From: Diabrotica undecimpunctata | Lineage: Eukaryota > Arthropoda > Insecta > Coleoptera > Chrysomelidae | Reading direction: 5' to 3' | Assembly: GCF_040954645.1 (NCBI RefSeq) | Contig: NC_092807.1 | Location: forward strand, 51,737,481 to 51,801,480 | Length of the DNA: 64,000 bases | Part shown: in pieces, positions 46,061 through 57,639 of the stretch | Numbering within the stretch: the first letter of the stretch is position 1 | Layout: the number at the start of each line of letters is the position of its first letter | Position numbers and translations under genes: made by a program | Notes under the pieces: model-generated | Told to the model about the DNA's origin: nothing | The model's database searches: none | The model's input: only the letters and a program-made list of their open reading frames with translations

Positions 46061-46300
46061 GACGATTTATTTTTCAATAGTCCCCTTTCAGCTCGATAAA
46101 CTTGACCCAGCTTTGCTTCAACTTCTTTAACCCGTCTGAAAAATATGTTTTCTTGAGGTCTGCAAGCCAGGCCTTCGTGGGGGCTATGATCTCCTTATTC
46201 GACTCAAATTTCTGCCAGGCGAGTGACTTTTTTAAGTCGCACGGGGCTACATGACGACAGCGGAGGTGTGAGAAGGTGCGTCGACATGGTGGAAGAGCAC
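46061..46300 (-). pseudogene. Mariner transposase C-terminal fragment
   Basis: The minus strand reads L-A-W-Q-K-F-E-S-N-K-E, then F-S-D-G-L-K-K-L-K-Q-S-W and I-E-L-K-G-D-Y, the standard end of a mariner transposase. Only this end survives. Confidence 0.75.
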
Positions 46301-46454
46301 TTTTTTTTTAAACGGGGACCTTTTGGGCTCCCATCGAATCGGCTCAATAATTAGGCATAACAGAGCCACTGACATTGAAACTTGAAAGCACAAGATGGTC
46401 TGCAATATTAGATGCGGTCGAAGCTGTGTATAAACATTACGGTAAATTTGTGTA

Positions 46455-46870
46455 GGCTATTTTCTTCTTCACGTGCCATATCAGAGTTATCCGACGTTAG
46501 CAATCACCATTGCGAAGGCTTCTCGATCTTCTGCCACATAGAATAATTGTCCTGCATTTGATATCTTAATCCATTCACGTTTTTTAACCAAGAAACCTGT
46601 TTTTTCTACACGTCTGCGGTCTTTTGCATTTAAGGTATCAGTTTGTAGTATACTGTATCAATTTCCCTCACTATATGTCCCAAATAAGACATTTGCCGTT
46701 GTTAAACAGTCTTTAACAATTCTCTATCTTTATTGGCCCTCCTTAGTACTTCCTCATTAGTTTTTCTTGCTGTCCAAGGTATCTTCAGCATCCGTCTATG
46801 AATCCACATTTTCAATACTTCAATCAGTGCAGACTATACAGGATCTTCAAAACCATGCACTCTCAACACC
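46455..46870 (-). pseudogene. LINE pol C-terminal fragment
   Basis: The minus strand gives a decayed W-x-R-M-L-K-I-P-W-type segment near 46800, then W-I-K-I-S-N-A-G-Q-L and V-A-E-D-R-E-A-F-A-M-V-I-A-N-V, the conserved tail of insect LINE pol. It ends with a GAAGAAGAA tail near 46465. Confidence 0.7.
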
Positions 46871-47268
46871 TCAAACTAGGAATGGGGCCCGCTCCACTTT
46901 GAAGAATATTGGGAAACTTAAATTCATCATTTTGACGTGTTTTTGGCATGCTTTGTTGAAAAATATGTCAATGAATTTTTGCAAAGAAAAGATCTGACAG
47001 TAGATTTGGCTGCCTGAAGCCTTCAAGGTCTTCTAACGTTTTTGAAGTCTGGTAGAGAGAAAAAACACAAAGAAATTTAAAGAAATGCCTAATGTGCTGT
47101 GGCGATGAAGTTCTGACAATGTGTAGCAATTAGCCATGTTAGAGATTTAAAAAATTGAGTTCATAGCCATAAAGAACTCAGGGTCAGATTGAAGACTTTG
47201 GAAAAAACAGCAAGTTTGGATTTTTTAATGGAGTTTTAATTTAAGGAATGTAAATAAAAGATCTAAAA

Positions 47269-47508
47269 ATGAAACCAGAAGAATTGGCAAGCATCTACAC
47301 TGCTGATCTTAATGTTGAAGAATTTAAATTTGAAATAGAAACTTTCAAGTACTACGCTTTATCAGTTGACGAAAATTTAAAGGAAGCCACATCAAAAGAA
47401 TTGTTAAGTCTTATTTATAAAAATAAACTAGAGGAAGGCTGCTCTAACATTACTACTGTACTGATAATCTTTCTCACGCTGCCAGTCACAGTGTCATCCA
47501 TTATATAA
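47269..47508 (+). pseudogene. hAT transposase C-terminal dimerisation fragment
   Basis: 79 residues with K-E-L-L-S-L-I-Y-K-N-K-L, then I-T-T-V-L-I-I-F-L-T-L-P-V-T-V, the hAT dimerisation segment normally followed by A-E-R-S-F-S, which is lost here. Separate from the hAT at 38-40 kb. Confidence 0.65.
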
Positions 47509-47556
47509 ACGGCTTTTTAAACAAAGTTCCCGACTATTTTTTTAAGCCTGAATTCA

Positions 47557-47560
<4 letters not shown>

Positions 47561-47637
<77 letters not shown>
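47561..47637. repeat. (AT)n microsatellite, LINE 3' side
   Basis: 77 bp of AT dinucleotides directly abutting the (TTC)n tail of the next LINE. Confidence 0.95.
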
Positions 47638-47639
<2 letters not shown>

Positions 47640-47640
<1 letters not shown>

Positions 47641-48965
47641 TCTTCTTCTTCTTCTTAGTCGTTAACCTGATGCAGGTATCGTGACATCGTGAAGCTATTA
47701 GCTAAATTTCCCAATGTTCCTCCACGTTTTTCTATCTTCTGCCATTCTAGCACATTCTGACAATGGAGCGCCAATGGTAGCAACAGTATGGTCCGTGTAT
47801 CGTGTGGGAGATCTACCTCTATTTCTTTTGCCTCCTACTTTTCCCTGGATGGTAAGTTTTTCAAGACCATTTCTTCGAAGTCCAAAATAGCTTATTATTT
47901 GTTCTGATATTTGTGTTCTTAGTCTTTTCTTTATGTTTAGCTGGTCCAGTATGGATTCATTTGTTCTTCGGGCCACCCATGGTATTCTCAGCATTCGTCT
48001 CCAGCAGTACATCTCAAATACATCTGTTCTTTTTGTCTTTCTCAGTAAGGGTCCAGCATTCCGATGCATAAGTAAAAACTGGAAAAACTAGACTTCTTAC
48101 TAGTCTCATTTTTGTATCGGTAGTTATTTCATAGCTTTTCCAAATTTTTGTTAATTTTGCCATAGCGCTTTTTACGATTGCTGACAGACGCTTTATTTCT
48201 TCAGTACAGCCTCCTTTGTTGGTTACTAATGAGCCCAGGTACACAAATTTATCTACAACAGCGATATTGTTTATCATGACCAGATGATTTTGATTGTTGT
48301 TAGCTCTGTCAATTATCATGATTCTAGTTTTATCTCTGTTTATTTTAAGGCCCATCGTTAAGCTTACGTCTTCTATCCGTTGTAGCAGGTGAATCAATTC
48401 AGCTTCAGAACTAGCGAGGATAGTAGTATCATCTGCATATCTCAAGTTGCAAATCTTCTTCCCGCCAATGGTGAGGTCCTCAGTAGCTTTCCGCATTATC
48501 CATTCACCATAGATGTTAAATAGAATTGGGCTTAGTATGCAGCCTTGTCTCACGCCCTTTGTTACCCTGAAACTATCGGTTAGTTCCCCATTTATTCTAA
48601 CTCTGGCATAATTGGTATTGTACAGGCTTTTAATTAGCAGTATCAGATGATTGGGGACTCCCATTTCAGACAAAACCTGCCACATTTTACTCCAGTTGAC
48701 CAAATCGAAAGCTTTACTATAATCTATGAAGCACAAATATGTTGTGATGTTAAATTCTCTGGATTTTTCTACAATCTGCCGTACGTTTAAAATTTGTTCT
48801 CTAGTACCACGCCCGGGGACGAAACCTGCTTGTTCCTCCGCAATGTTAGGTAGTAAAAAGGGCTTTATCCTCTCGAGAATTATGTGTAAGAGTATCTTAC
48901 TGCAATGCGCAATTAGAGCAATTGTGCGATAGTTGCTACATAAATCTTTCGCTCCCTTTTTATGT
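47640..48965 (-). pseudogene. RTE-like LINE, 5'-truncated, RT nearly intact
   Basis: The minus strand begins within the reverse transcriptase at K-K-G-A-K-D (48965), then C-S-N-Y-R-T-I-A-L, G-F-V-P-G-R-G-T, F-I-D-Y-S-K-A-F-D, G-V-R-Q-G-C-I-L-S-P and the catalytic L-R-Y-A-D-D-T-T. A thumb segment with W-T-L-T-E-K-D follows. A frameshift near 48040 moves to the 123-residue C-terminal part (47698-48069), with R-M-L-R-I-P-W-V-A-R-R and A-R-M-A-E-D-R-K-T-W-R. The 3' end is (GAA)n (47640-47656). The upstream endonuclease is missing. (AT)n tracts flank both ends. A fairly young copy. Confidence 0.9.
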
Positions 48966-48967
48966 AT

Positions 48968-48969
<2 letters not shown>

Positions 48970-49037
<68 letters not shown>

Positions 49038-49054
49038 ATGTGTGTGTGTGTGTA
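48970..49054. repeat. (TA)n followed by (TG)n microsatellite, LINE 5' side
   Basis: TA dinucleotides at 48970-49031, then TG-rich sequence to 49054. The minus frame that runs through this as Tyr-Ile repeats is not part of the LINE protein. Confidence 0.9.
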
Positions 49055-49139
49055 TACACTTATTACATGATACAGTATACACACTTATTATATGATGCCT
49101 TAACGGTCTAGAATAAGAATATAATAAAGAAAAAAGTTT

Positions 49140-49520
49140 AATATCTATGAAACTCTGGTAAATTGAATGCTATTATATGGATGTGAAACGTAACGATTCG
49201 TAGGGAGAACCTAAGAAATATGGAAAAGCAGAAACGAAAATGGATGTACTCAATAAGGCAAACGCTTAGGATTTTGAGAAAAGAGAAGAAAAGAAATGAA
49301 GAACTCAGGGAACCCATAGACATAGAAGGTACAATAATGGATGGCATACAACAAAATAAATGGACGAAAACAACTGACTCCCGAAACAAGTACTAGCATG
49401 GACATCTACAGGAAAACCGTAGAAATCATCGATGGAAATCAATGAGCTCGAAAAAACTTCTGGTCAAGGACAATTGAGGTCAAAGGAAATTGGGAATCGG
49501 ACAACGTCAAAAGACGTTCT
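49140..49520 (+). pseudogene. Possible LINE pol tail fragment
   Basis: The plus strand starts L-L-Y-G-C-E-T, a segment typical of LINE pol after the RT, but stops follow quickly and the rest is not diagnostic. Confidence 0.35.
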
Positions 49521-51130
49521 AAACTGATTGTATATACATATAAATATACTCTGAATACGCATAATAAGACATATTGGAGTTAATGAGAGAAACTTTTGTG
49601 ATACTGTATCATTTTTTTCAAAGTAACAAATTGTAAAAATTGTGAAATTATCCCGTTTTTTTTTAATTTTTTTAAATCAAACAAATTTTACTGAGAGAAA
49701 AATATAAAAAAGTAGTAGTAGTACTTTTGTAAGATTATACATAATATTCTTACAAAGTAGGTAAACAGTTAAATATGGACAGTTTCCAAATATTTTAAAT
49801 ATATTTCATCAAAATTAAATAAATGTTCTTGTCAAAGATAACATCACAGGAATAGCTCTCCAAAAATAACACGTTATTTGTGGGTGTGTTTGGATACACA
49901 TTATTTTTAGAAATGAGTAGATCCTCTTATAATAAAAATGATACCACCAAATTTTCCTTTTGTAATATGTGACTATATTGTGAATTTGTACAAATATAAA
50001 TTGTTATTCTCAACATTCATGCATTTGCAGATTACCTATTTCAAATAGAAACTGCGAAAATTTTAGACCAGTTGGTTTTATAGACTACGTCTTTGTTGAA
50101 TGTTCAAAGTTATTTTTTAAACTAATGTAATTACACTTTTTAACGTCATGTCTTTTTTAGCAAATAATCTAAATATAGTACATGATGTTCTAATAAATTT
50201 TTCAAGCGAAATCTAAAATTAGGTCGTAATTTTAAGATTTACTATTGCTTGTATTACTTTTGTAATATCCTATTGTTTAATATCATCATTATCCGTTGCC
50301 TAATTTTAGTTTGCCTATTATAACAAATAGTACGGGTAGTAGTATGGGAGCACTGAGTAGGAAAAATATTCTCATTCCATATTTTGCACAATCTAACTTA
50401 AAATAGTCCCCTTATAAAAAAAATGCATGCTGCCAGAGAAAGTGATGGTCAAAAATTGTTTAAACAAATTGTGAAATTTTATTTTTTTTTTTGTCTGGAA
50501 CAAGTTCTTTTAGGTTAAATGCCTCATTCCAATCAAAAAAGGTCCTTAGCAGCTTTCCTCTAAAATGCATCGTCCTCTTGTTATAAACAAATAATGTATA
50601 ATATGTAATAATGTATTATAAACATACTAAATTTAATTTACTTTAGCAGTTTTATAATAATTATTAATTTATTAAACTGGAAAATGTATTTTTATTTGAA
50701 AATGAAGTATAATTTGAAAAAAATCTTACAAACTTTAAAAAATTCCCTAGCCTCGCCCAGTTGACCGATTTCAGTTTTTGTACAACTAATGTTTGTATTT
50801 TGAGAACGATTTCCGAAATGGAAATTGAAACGTTAATAAACTTACGTTAACCTTTAATTGTGGCTTATTCCCATTTAAATAGTAATTACTTCAACATGCG
50901 ACAAGAAAATAGCTTCAGAACAATATTGTTGTTGTGCAACTGAACAATAAAATCGAGTTTTCACGGTAAGTTGTTAGAATTTTTTTACCAAAATATTGTA
51001 TCTTGTAAAAAAGCTTCTAGAATATTGAGAAAATCTGAGTGTACAATGATATAATAAATTGAAAAATCTACAAAACTAACCTAAATTTTTATCACTGCAT
51101 GCATTTTGACTGAGTAATATAAGTGACTTT
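49521..51130. other. 1.6 kb AT-rich stretch, nothing recognised
   Basis: Low-complexity and AT-rich; no coding, TIR or LTR structure that I can support. Confidence 0.4.
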
Positions 51131-51147
51131 CCGATATAGTTACATTT

Positions 51148-51245
51148 GGGGTAATGGGGACCATTGACATAGGGGCAGACAGGACCACGGTCCCTGTTAC
51201 CCCGTAGTGGTCCCCATTACCCCGTAATAGTTCCCATTACCCTGT
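51148..51245. repeat. Subterminal repeats of pogo copy 5
   Basis: ggggtaatggggacca (51148-51163) and tggtccccattacccc (51208-51223) are a perfect 16 bp inverted pair. Further partial copies follow (cgtaatagttcccattaccc, 51223-51242). They sit just upstream of the transposase remnant, where binding sites are expected. Confidence 0.65.
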
Positions 51246-51279
51246 TTTCAGAAGTTTATTGATTTTAATAATTGGTTTT

Positions 51280-53090
51280 TCAGATGAGAAATTACAAGAG
51301 AAAACGCAATACGCAACAGAGCAAGCATCAGAGAAGCTGGTAGGAGATTTAAAATAACGAAAACTTGTTTACTTAGACGAACGAAGCAAACCGGAGGATA
51401 CATCCCTGAGCCCTTGCTTGGCAAATAACAATCCTGTTTTTTCTGGTCTTAATGAACAGTTACTAGTAACACATTTGTTAGAGATGCAGTCCAGTTTTGA
51501 TGGTTTTGCACCATTAGATGTTAGACGCATAGCCTATTGCAGAACAGCTAAAAATTAAGCATCCATTCAATAAAACTAAAAAAATTGCTGGAGAAGATTG
51601 GTTACAAGGTTTAAAAAAAATCCTAAACTGTCTATTCGAAAACCTGAAGCTACAAGTCTTAATAAAGGTTTCAATAAAGAACAAGTCACAATTTTTTTGT
51701 TCTTTTAAAATCAGTTTTAGATCGTTACAATTTTAGTGCAGAAAACATTTACAATTATGATGAAACAGATATAAGCAGTGTACCGAAAACCTACTAAAAT
51801 ATTGGCAAAGAATGGACAAAAGCAAGTAGGAAGAATAGTTAGCGGCGAAAGAGGTTCCAACATAACAATGGCATGTTCATTGACTGGAAACTACATTCCT
51901 CCATTTTATCTGTTTCCTCGAAAGAGATTAGCTCCATCATTATTAAGAGATGCGCCTCCAGCAGCTGTCGGTTTTTCTAATGGATCTGGTTGGATGGAAA
52001 AAGGGGATTTTTTTTAAATATTTAGATAATTTTATAGAGCATTCGAAGCCCAGCAAGGAAAAGCCAGTTTTACCTTGGACGAGCACATTACAAGAAAAAA
52101 TAATATAGTAATGTCGACTATTCCATCTCATTGCAGTCACCGAATGCAGCCACTTGATCTAACATTTTTTGGGCTATTCAAGGCTCAGTATGATCGTGAA
52201 TACGATTTTTACATGACAAGTCATAAAGGAGAACTGATCACAATATACGACGTGGTGCAATTAAGTGGCAGAACATTCCAGAAAGTGGCTACAGTAGATA
52301 AAGCTGCCAAACGTTTTGAAAGAATTGGCATCTATCCAATTAACCCGGATGTTTTCGAAGAATCTGATTTTCTGCCTACGAATGTCACTGAAAATGTACA
52401 AAAACTTATCTACAAATCACGAAACTAGTACATTAACACAAACATCAACTTTAAATGTTCTTCCACCAAATGAACCGGGGCCAAATTCATCAGAAATTAG
52501 TAACGGACCGGTTTCTTCGAGAGCAGAAGTTAACCAGTCTTCATCATTTGTAGAAGTATTACAAATCGTATCGCCAGTTGCAGTTTCAGGCAATAAAAAG
52601 ATGAGACAAAGTAAGAGAAAAGAAAATTCCACGAGTCTTACTAGTACACCTATTAAGGATGCTTTAGAAGAAAAGACACATTTAAAATAGCCGCAGTAAA
52701 AAGAAAAACCGATTTAGAAGACCAAAGCGTTTTCTTTAACTCCAAAAAAGCTTAGCAAATATTTCTAAAAAGCCACTTTTAAACAAAAATAAAATAACGA
52801 GGAAGAAGAAAAATGCAAAACTGATTGAGGAAAGTGATCAAAGCAGCAATAGTGAAAACGAGAATAAAAACGATTGCCTGTGCATTTTTTGTCATAACAC
52901 TTATAAAGAAAGCAAACAAGGCAAAGGATGGATTAGTTGCCAAACTTGTCACAAATAATGTACGGGGGCAAAAGAGGACGATAATGAGTTCATCTATGAA
53001 TTGTGTTATGTTAACCATCTCCATTACCTTCTCACTTATTTTTAATATGGTGGACCTACTTTCCCCAACATATGGGGCATGAAGGACCAC
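51280..53090 (+). pseudogene. Pogo-type DDE_1 transposon with PHD-like finger (copy 5)
   Basis: In order: a basic N-terminal start after 51282; F-N-K-E-Q-V-T near 51670; Y-N-Y-D-E-T-like remains near 51755; then V-G-R-I-V-S-G-E-R-G and I-P-P-F-Y-L-F-P-R-K-R (51778-52017). A deletion removes the second catalytic region. Then H-C-S-H-R-M-Q-P-L-D-L-T-F-F-G and G-I-Y-P-I-N-P-D-V-F (52075-52428), a basic linker, and a PHD-like finger near 52880-53010 (C-L-C-I-F-C-H-N-T-Y ... W-I-S-C-Q-T-C) that is interrupted. Dead. Confidence 0.8.
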
Positions 53091-53329
53091 ATGACACATG
53101 GAACAATTTTATTGTTTTTCTTACTAATCTTAAAATTTATTTTCCATTTCCTAACAGAATAACATATTTATATCATAGATTTTTATATGCTATATAATTT
53201 TATATATTATATAAAGATATTTTGTTTAGCTGGTCCTCGCTGCCCTAGTCTCCCCTACCCCCATGTTTGTTTTTGTGAGGAAAATAATGAATGCGCAAAT
53301 TCGAAAGGGGGTTGATTTTGAGCTATTTA

Positions 53330-54365
53330 CGCTTGTTCGGATAAAGGATGGATCACAAAAGAACTGTTCGTACAGTATTTTTTTTTCTCCCTGGCCCTTC
53401 TGATCAGCTTATTGTATTTGCTGCCCATTTTTGTTTCCTACACTCAGTCTAGAATTTTTGGACCTGTAGAAGTTTGTACGGGTCTTTTGCTTGGTGTGTC
53501 CTAAATATACCAGAGTGTCCTCTTGGTTGCCCATATAGTTTCTGTCTTTTACGCTCCAGCGCCTCGCAGTCAAATTTTACATGTTTTCCAGTTTCCATTT
53601 CCTTATCATAGAGTCTGCAGTTAAAATCTCCACTGTAAATGCCTGTTTATTCACAAATTCTCTTACTGGTGCATGCCAGGTCAACATTCCTATTACTGTT
53701 CTCAGTTTGTTCCTGTCCATATGAAGCAGTTCCTTTGCTCTTTTTCTACATGGTCCACCAATGAAGATTTTTCGTTGTGTTTTTTTTGGGATTATCTTCC
53801 TATATCGCTCATGACTCTCTTTGATCCAGTCCTCTACAGCCCTATGTGCTGCAGCCTTTGGTATTCCCAGAGTTACAGCCGGTTCGTTTGATTTGTTCGA
53901 TCCTCTTTATGCAAGTTGATCTGCTTTTTCGTTGCCTTCGATGCCCTCGTACTCAGACAAGCTCAATCTAGTTCCGGTCTCCCAGTTCATTCAGTTCTTG
54001 ATGCAGTCCCACACCAGCCTAGGCGTCACTTCTTAACACGCCAGTAGGAGCTGTAGGCTCCCAATCTTGCTTCTCTTTGTATTATCAAATGCAAGGGTGG
54101 CAGGCCTAGTAGAGCCTCCGCAACTGCTGTTAAAGTAGTACGCATGGACCAGTTATCCCCATACACGCAAGTCTTGGCCTCTTGCTGAGTTTGGCTTTTG
54201 CAGCTGTTTGAAGTGTCTTAGTCCACCACATCATCACTGCATAGGTAATTGAGGGTTTCATCACCATGGTGTACACCCAGCGCACCATGTCCGGTTTTAA
54301 TCCCCATTTCTTCCCATACATACGCCTGATCCTTATAAGTGTTGTAACTAAACGGTTATTTTTAT
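53330..54365 (-). pseudogene. Jockey/R1-like LINE fragment with RNase H
   Basis: The minus strand from 54321 has W-G-L-K-P-D-M-V-R-W-V-Y-T-M-V and A-V-M-M-W-W-T-K-T-L (the segment after the RT). An RNase H portion, Y-E-G-I-E-G-N-E-K-A-D-Q-L-A (about 53965-53920), is followed by a C-terminal Cys/His-rich region. Stops throughout. The RNase H shows that this LINE family differs from the RTE-like fragments nearby. Confidence 0.75.
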
Positions 54366-54409
54366 TATTTATTTTTTGAGCACTGCTTATTTTTATTTTT
54401 CGTACAATA

Positions 54410-54870
54410 TTTACTTAGAGCATTTCCAAAAATATGTAAAAGCGAGCATGAAAGATGCTGTTCTACTTATAATGGATAACCATTTAACTCATTCAACGCT
54501 GCAAGCTTATTAATTTTGTAATGGTATTATACTTTTGTCCATCGTCCCACACACATCACATACGATCCAACCACTGTCAGTTTTTATGGTCCATTGAAAA
54601 CAGCATTCAGTTCAGAATCCTTTAAGTAAGGAACCACCCACATGAAAAAATAAGCCCTTTCGAAGTTGCAGAGCGTTTTAATAACGCGTTTGTTAGGGTA
54701 GCTGATGACAGGTACAAGAGTCATACAGAAATGTCTTAATTGATAGTGACGATTTCAAACAGACTGGAAGGATGCCTTAATAACACTATATTGTGAAACC
54801 GATATATTAACACTGAGTAAAAGGAACATGGAAAGAATGTCACAAGTGTCATTAGTTAAGACGCTCTAGT
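54410..54870 (+). pseudogene. Pogo-type DDE_1 fragment (copy 6)
   Basis: The plus strand reads A-V-L-L-I-M-D-N-H-L-T-H-S (second catalytic Asp region), I-V-P-H-T-S-H, then F-E-V-A-E-R-F-N-N-A-F-V-R-V-A. N- and C-termini are absent. Confidence 0.7.
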
Positions 54871-55547
54871 GAGCAACTCAAGTAAAGAAGATGTCAAGAA
54901 AGATCTCATCTTCTATAGATCTACAGTGTTAAGAAGATTTGAGAAAGCTGTGAGTTAGATGATGGCGAACAGTAGTTCAAGATCTATATATTCTTGGAGG
55001 CAGACACTTGGTCAATCTCAGACTCACTATGGGCTATAGCATCATGGAATTATGGTCTGACAAATATTAAATGAAATTAGTCATCTGATATCACGCGCCG
55101 TGGTAAAATGTAGCCGAAATCACGTGCCCATGAATTCTAGGAAAGAAAATATGTTTCATTGCTGGTCACTTCACATTGTAACAATAAAATATTATATTTC
55201 TGCTTGTAATAATAAAAATAATAAAATCCACTAGGAAACTAAGTTCCTGTAGCTGGCTGTATACCATGTATCATAAAATTTTTTATTTCAAATCCTTTAT
55301 AAAAGGTATAGAATAAAATGCCCAAACGGGCTATATCACAATTATATTAGAGAACGTTTTCAGAAAGTTAATTTCCATCATCAGTGTAACCTAAAAGTAT
55401 ATAACCACTTTAATTAAAAAGAACATAAGATTTAAAATGTTGACTAAGGTTAATGCAAAATGTGGTTAATACTTACGAAGTATACATGCTATGAGCCACA
55501 CTAAAATATATGGGTAAAAACCCGTTAAATGTTCTTAATTTATACTT
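54871..55547. other. No gene seen
   Basis: The segment 55310-55400 (gcccaaacgggctatatcac ... ccatcatcagtgt) resembles an end fragment of a dispersed repeat. The rest is featureless. Confidence 0.3.
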
Positions 55548-55689
55548 ATGTTACATTATGTATTATTACAAATTAGGATGTTCAAGTTACTGTTGGAATT
55601 GGTAACATGGCGACGTATGGCTTATCAACAGGTCCTCGAAGACACTTTGTCTCAGGACCATGTAACCTATGTAGAGCTATACTTTAGAC

Positions 55690-56335
55690 TCAAGACTCAA
55701 TCAAATATAATAAATGTCCACACCAGAAGAGGAGCAAATCCAGATTCTTATCACTACTTGTTGAACATAAGATACAGGCCAGAATTTGAAATATTTAAAA
55801 AAGGAAATAGGTTTTAAACATGAAAGATACAATGTTAAAGGACTCAAAAATACAAACAAAAATAGAGAATAAGAACAAAATATAAACATCAAACTAGAAA
55901 ACAAACTAAAACATGTAAACAGAAATGAAGAAGGGTGCAGAAACATCATGAAAGAAGCAGCTGAATAATTACTAGGCATGGAAGGTAAACAAAGAACAAA
56001 AGCGAATGCTTGTTTTGACGAAGAATGTTAGATTATAACAGAAAGAAAAAACAGAGTATATTTACTGATGCAATAGGGGCACAGAACCCAACAAGCAGAG
56101 GAGGAATATAAATAAACTAAGGAAGAAAATAAAATCCACTGCAGAAAGAAGAGAGAAAATATTAACAAAGAACTTAAAGAAAAACAAGATCTAAGTAAGC
56201 CAATAGAGACAAGAAAATTTTATCCGAAATTGAAAAGAAGCTAAAAAGAATTCAAAAAAAGAAATAAAGAGATAAGAACATAAAAAGATATATTGACAGA
56301 AAAGCAAGGAAACTAAGAAGATGGAATTCCTGAAT
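55690..56335 (+). pseudogene. RTE-like LINE fragment (endonuclease-RT linker)
   Basis: The plus strand reads N-V-H-T-R-R-G-A-N-P-D-S-Y-H-Y-L-L, the end of an APE-type endonuclease (usually R-G-A-D-x-x-S-D-H-x-L). It continues into a Lys/Glu-rich linker that is heavily frame-broken. Confidence 0.6.
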
Positions 56336-57639
56336 GCGACCTAAGATGTTTTGGATATATTGATATATTAGATATTCGTTTGAAATATTCCCTTTAGAGT
56401 TTTTTGTAAAAATATTGCTTTTAATTATGTGTTGTTAATATGCCATATGCTAAATAAATTCTCTACTACTGACACACTTCTTGGTAAAACTCATAGGGAC
56501 AGCTAAATTATATGATATATTAAGAGATCATGTATATGATGCATTTCATTATTTCTTTGCTGGAGTATAGTTAAATAAAACATATATATAAAAACAATAT
56601 TGGATATTCAAGTAGAAGTTACTATACTTAAATAGATGCAGATTGAAGATTTAAACAAGAAAAATCTGAGAAAAATAAATTAAAAAAAATCAACACAAAA
56701 AAACGTAAATTTGAAGATGTTATCAGATAGGAAATGCAAAATTTTGAAAATAGAAAACCATCTAAAGCTACCGAAAGTTAACGACCTTTACCAACAGTAG
56801 AAAAATGATATGACTTAATGTAAGAAAAATTATCTTTAGTGTTTTGCTTCATATGACCATATTATTTATTATTTTATGTTGGGATCATATTATGCTAGCA
56901 ACACAAATATCCATCCTTTGTCATCTCTCATGGTGTCTCAGTGATTAAATCAATTCAAGTATTTATATTTCTTCCAGAAATTATAGTGTTTTAGTGACTT
57001 TATATCAGGTAAATAATCTTCATATATATCTTAGAGGACAGTAAGTTAAGTAGATATGTATAAAGGTTTTATCCTCCACAGAATCTCCATCTTACCACAT
57101 CTACTACCTTCAATGTTTTCAAATGCCATACATTCAATATGGTTGAATCATTTGACTAGGAAATGATTAAAATACCAAGAACATAAGAAAATAGAGAATT
57201 TATGAGTAAAGGATGTAATAAGTAGCCATTTACATAAAACAATGAGCACCTGGATACCAACAAAATAAGAAGTTAACAAACTTTAAGGATTAAGAGATAT
57301 AATCAAAGAACTTTATTCACAAATAATAAACAAGATGCCATAAAAAATCTTAAAATAAAAGAAGACAATATATATAAATATATTTATTACAAACATTTGT
57401 AAATAAAAAACACTGTCCTAAACATAAATGTGTTTCATTTTTAAACTGTTGTACAAGGTTCACACAATCTATGCAAAATTCTAAACATGTCAGTCTTTAT
57501 TGTCAGAATCAAATGCAAATTTTTGCTTACAAAAAAAAAACTATAAAATTTGATACATTAACCTTAAGCACCCAGGAATTTTGGTTGTCTGCTAAGCTTC
57601 ACTTGAGTAAAAACAAACAAAACATCAAAACTAATCAAA
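56336..57639. other. Neurochondrin 3' flank
   Basis: AT-rich; likely contains the 3' UTR. Candidate poly(A) signals (tttatt on this strand) occur at about 57382 and 57313. A 75-residue plus frame at 57471-57698 overlaps the end of neurochondrin and is discounted. Confidence 0.4.
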
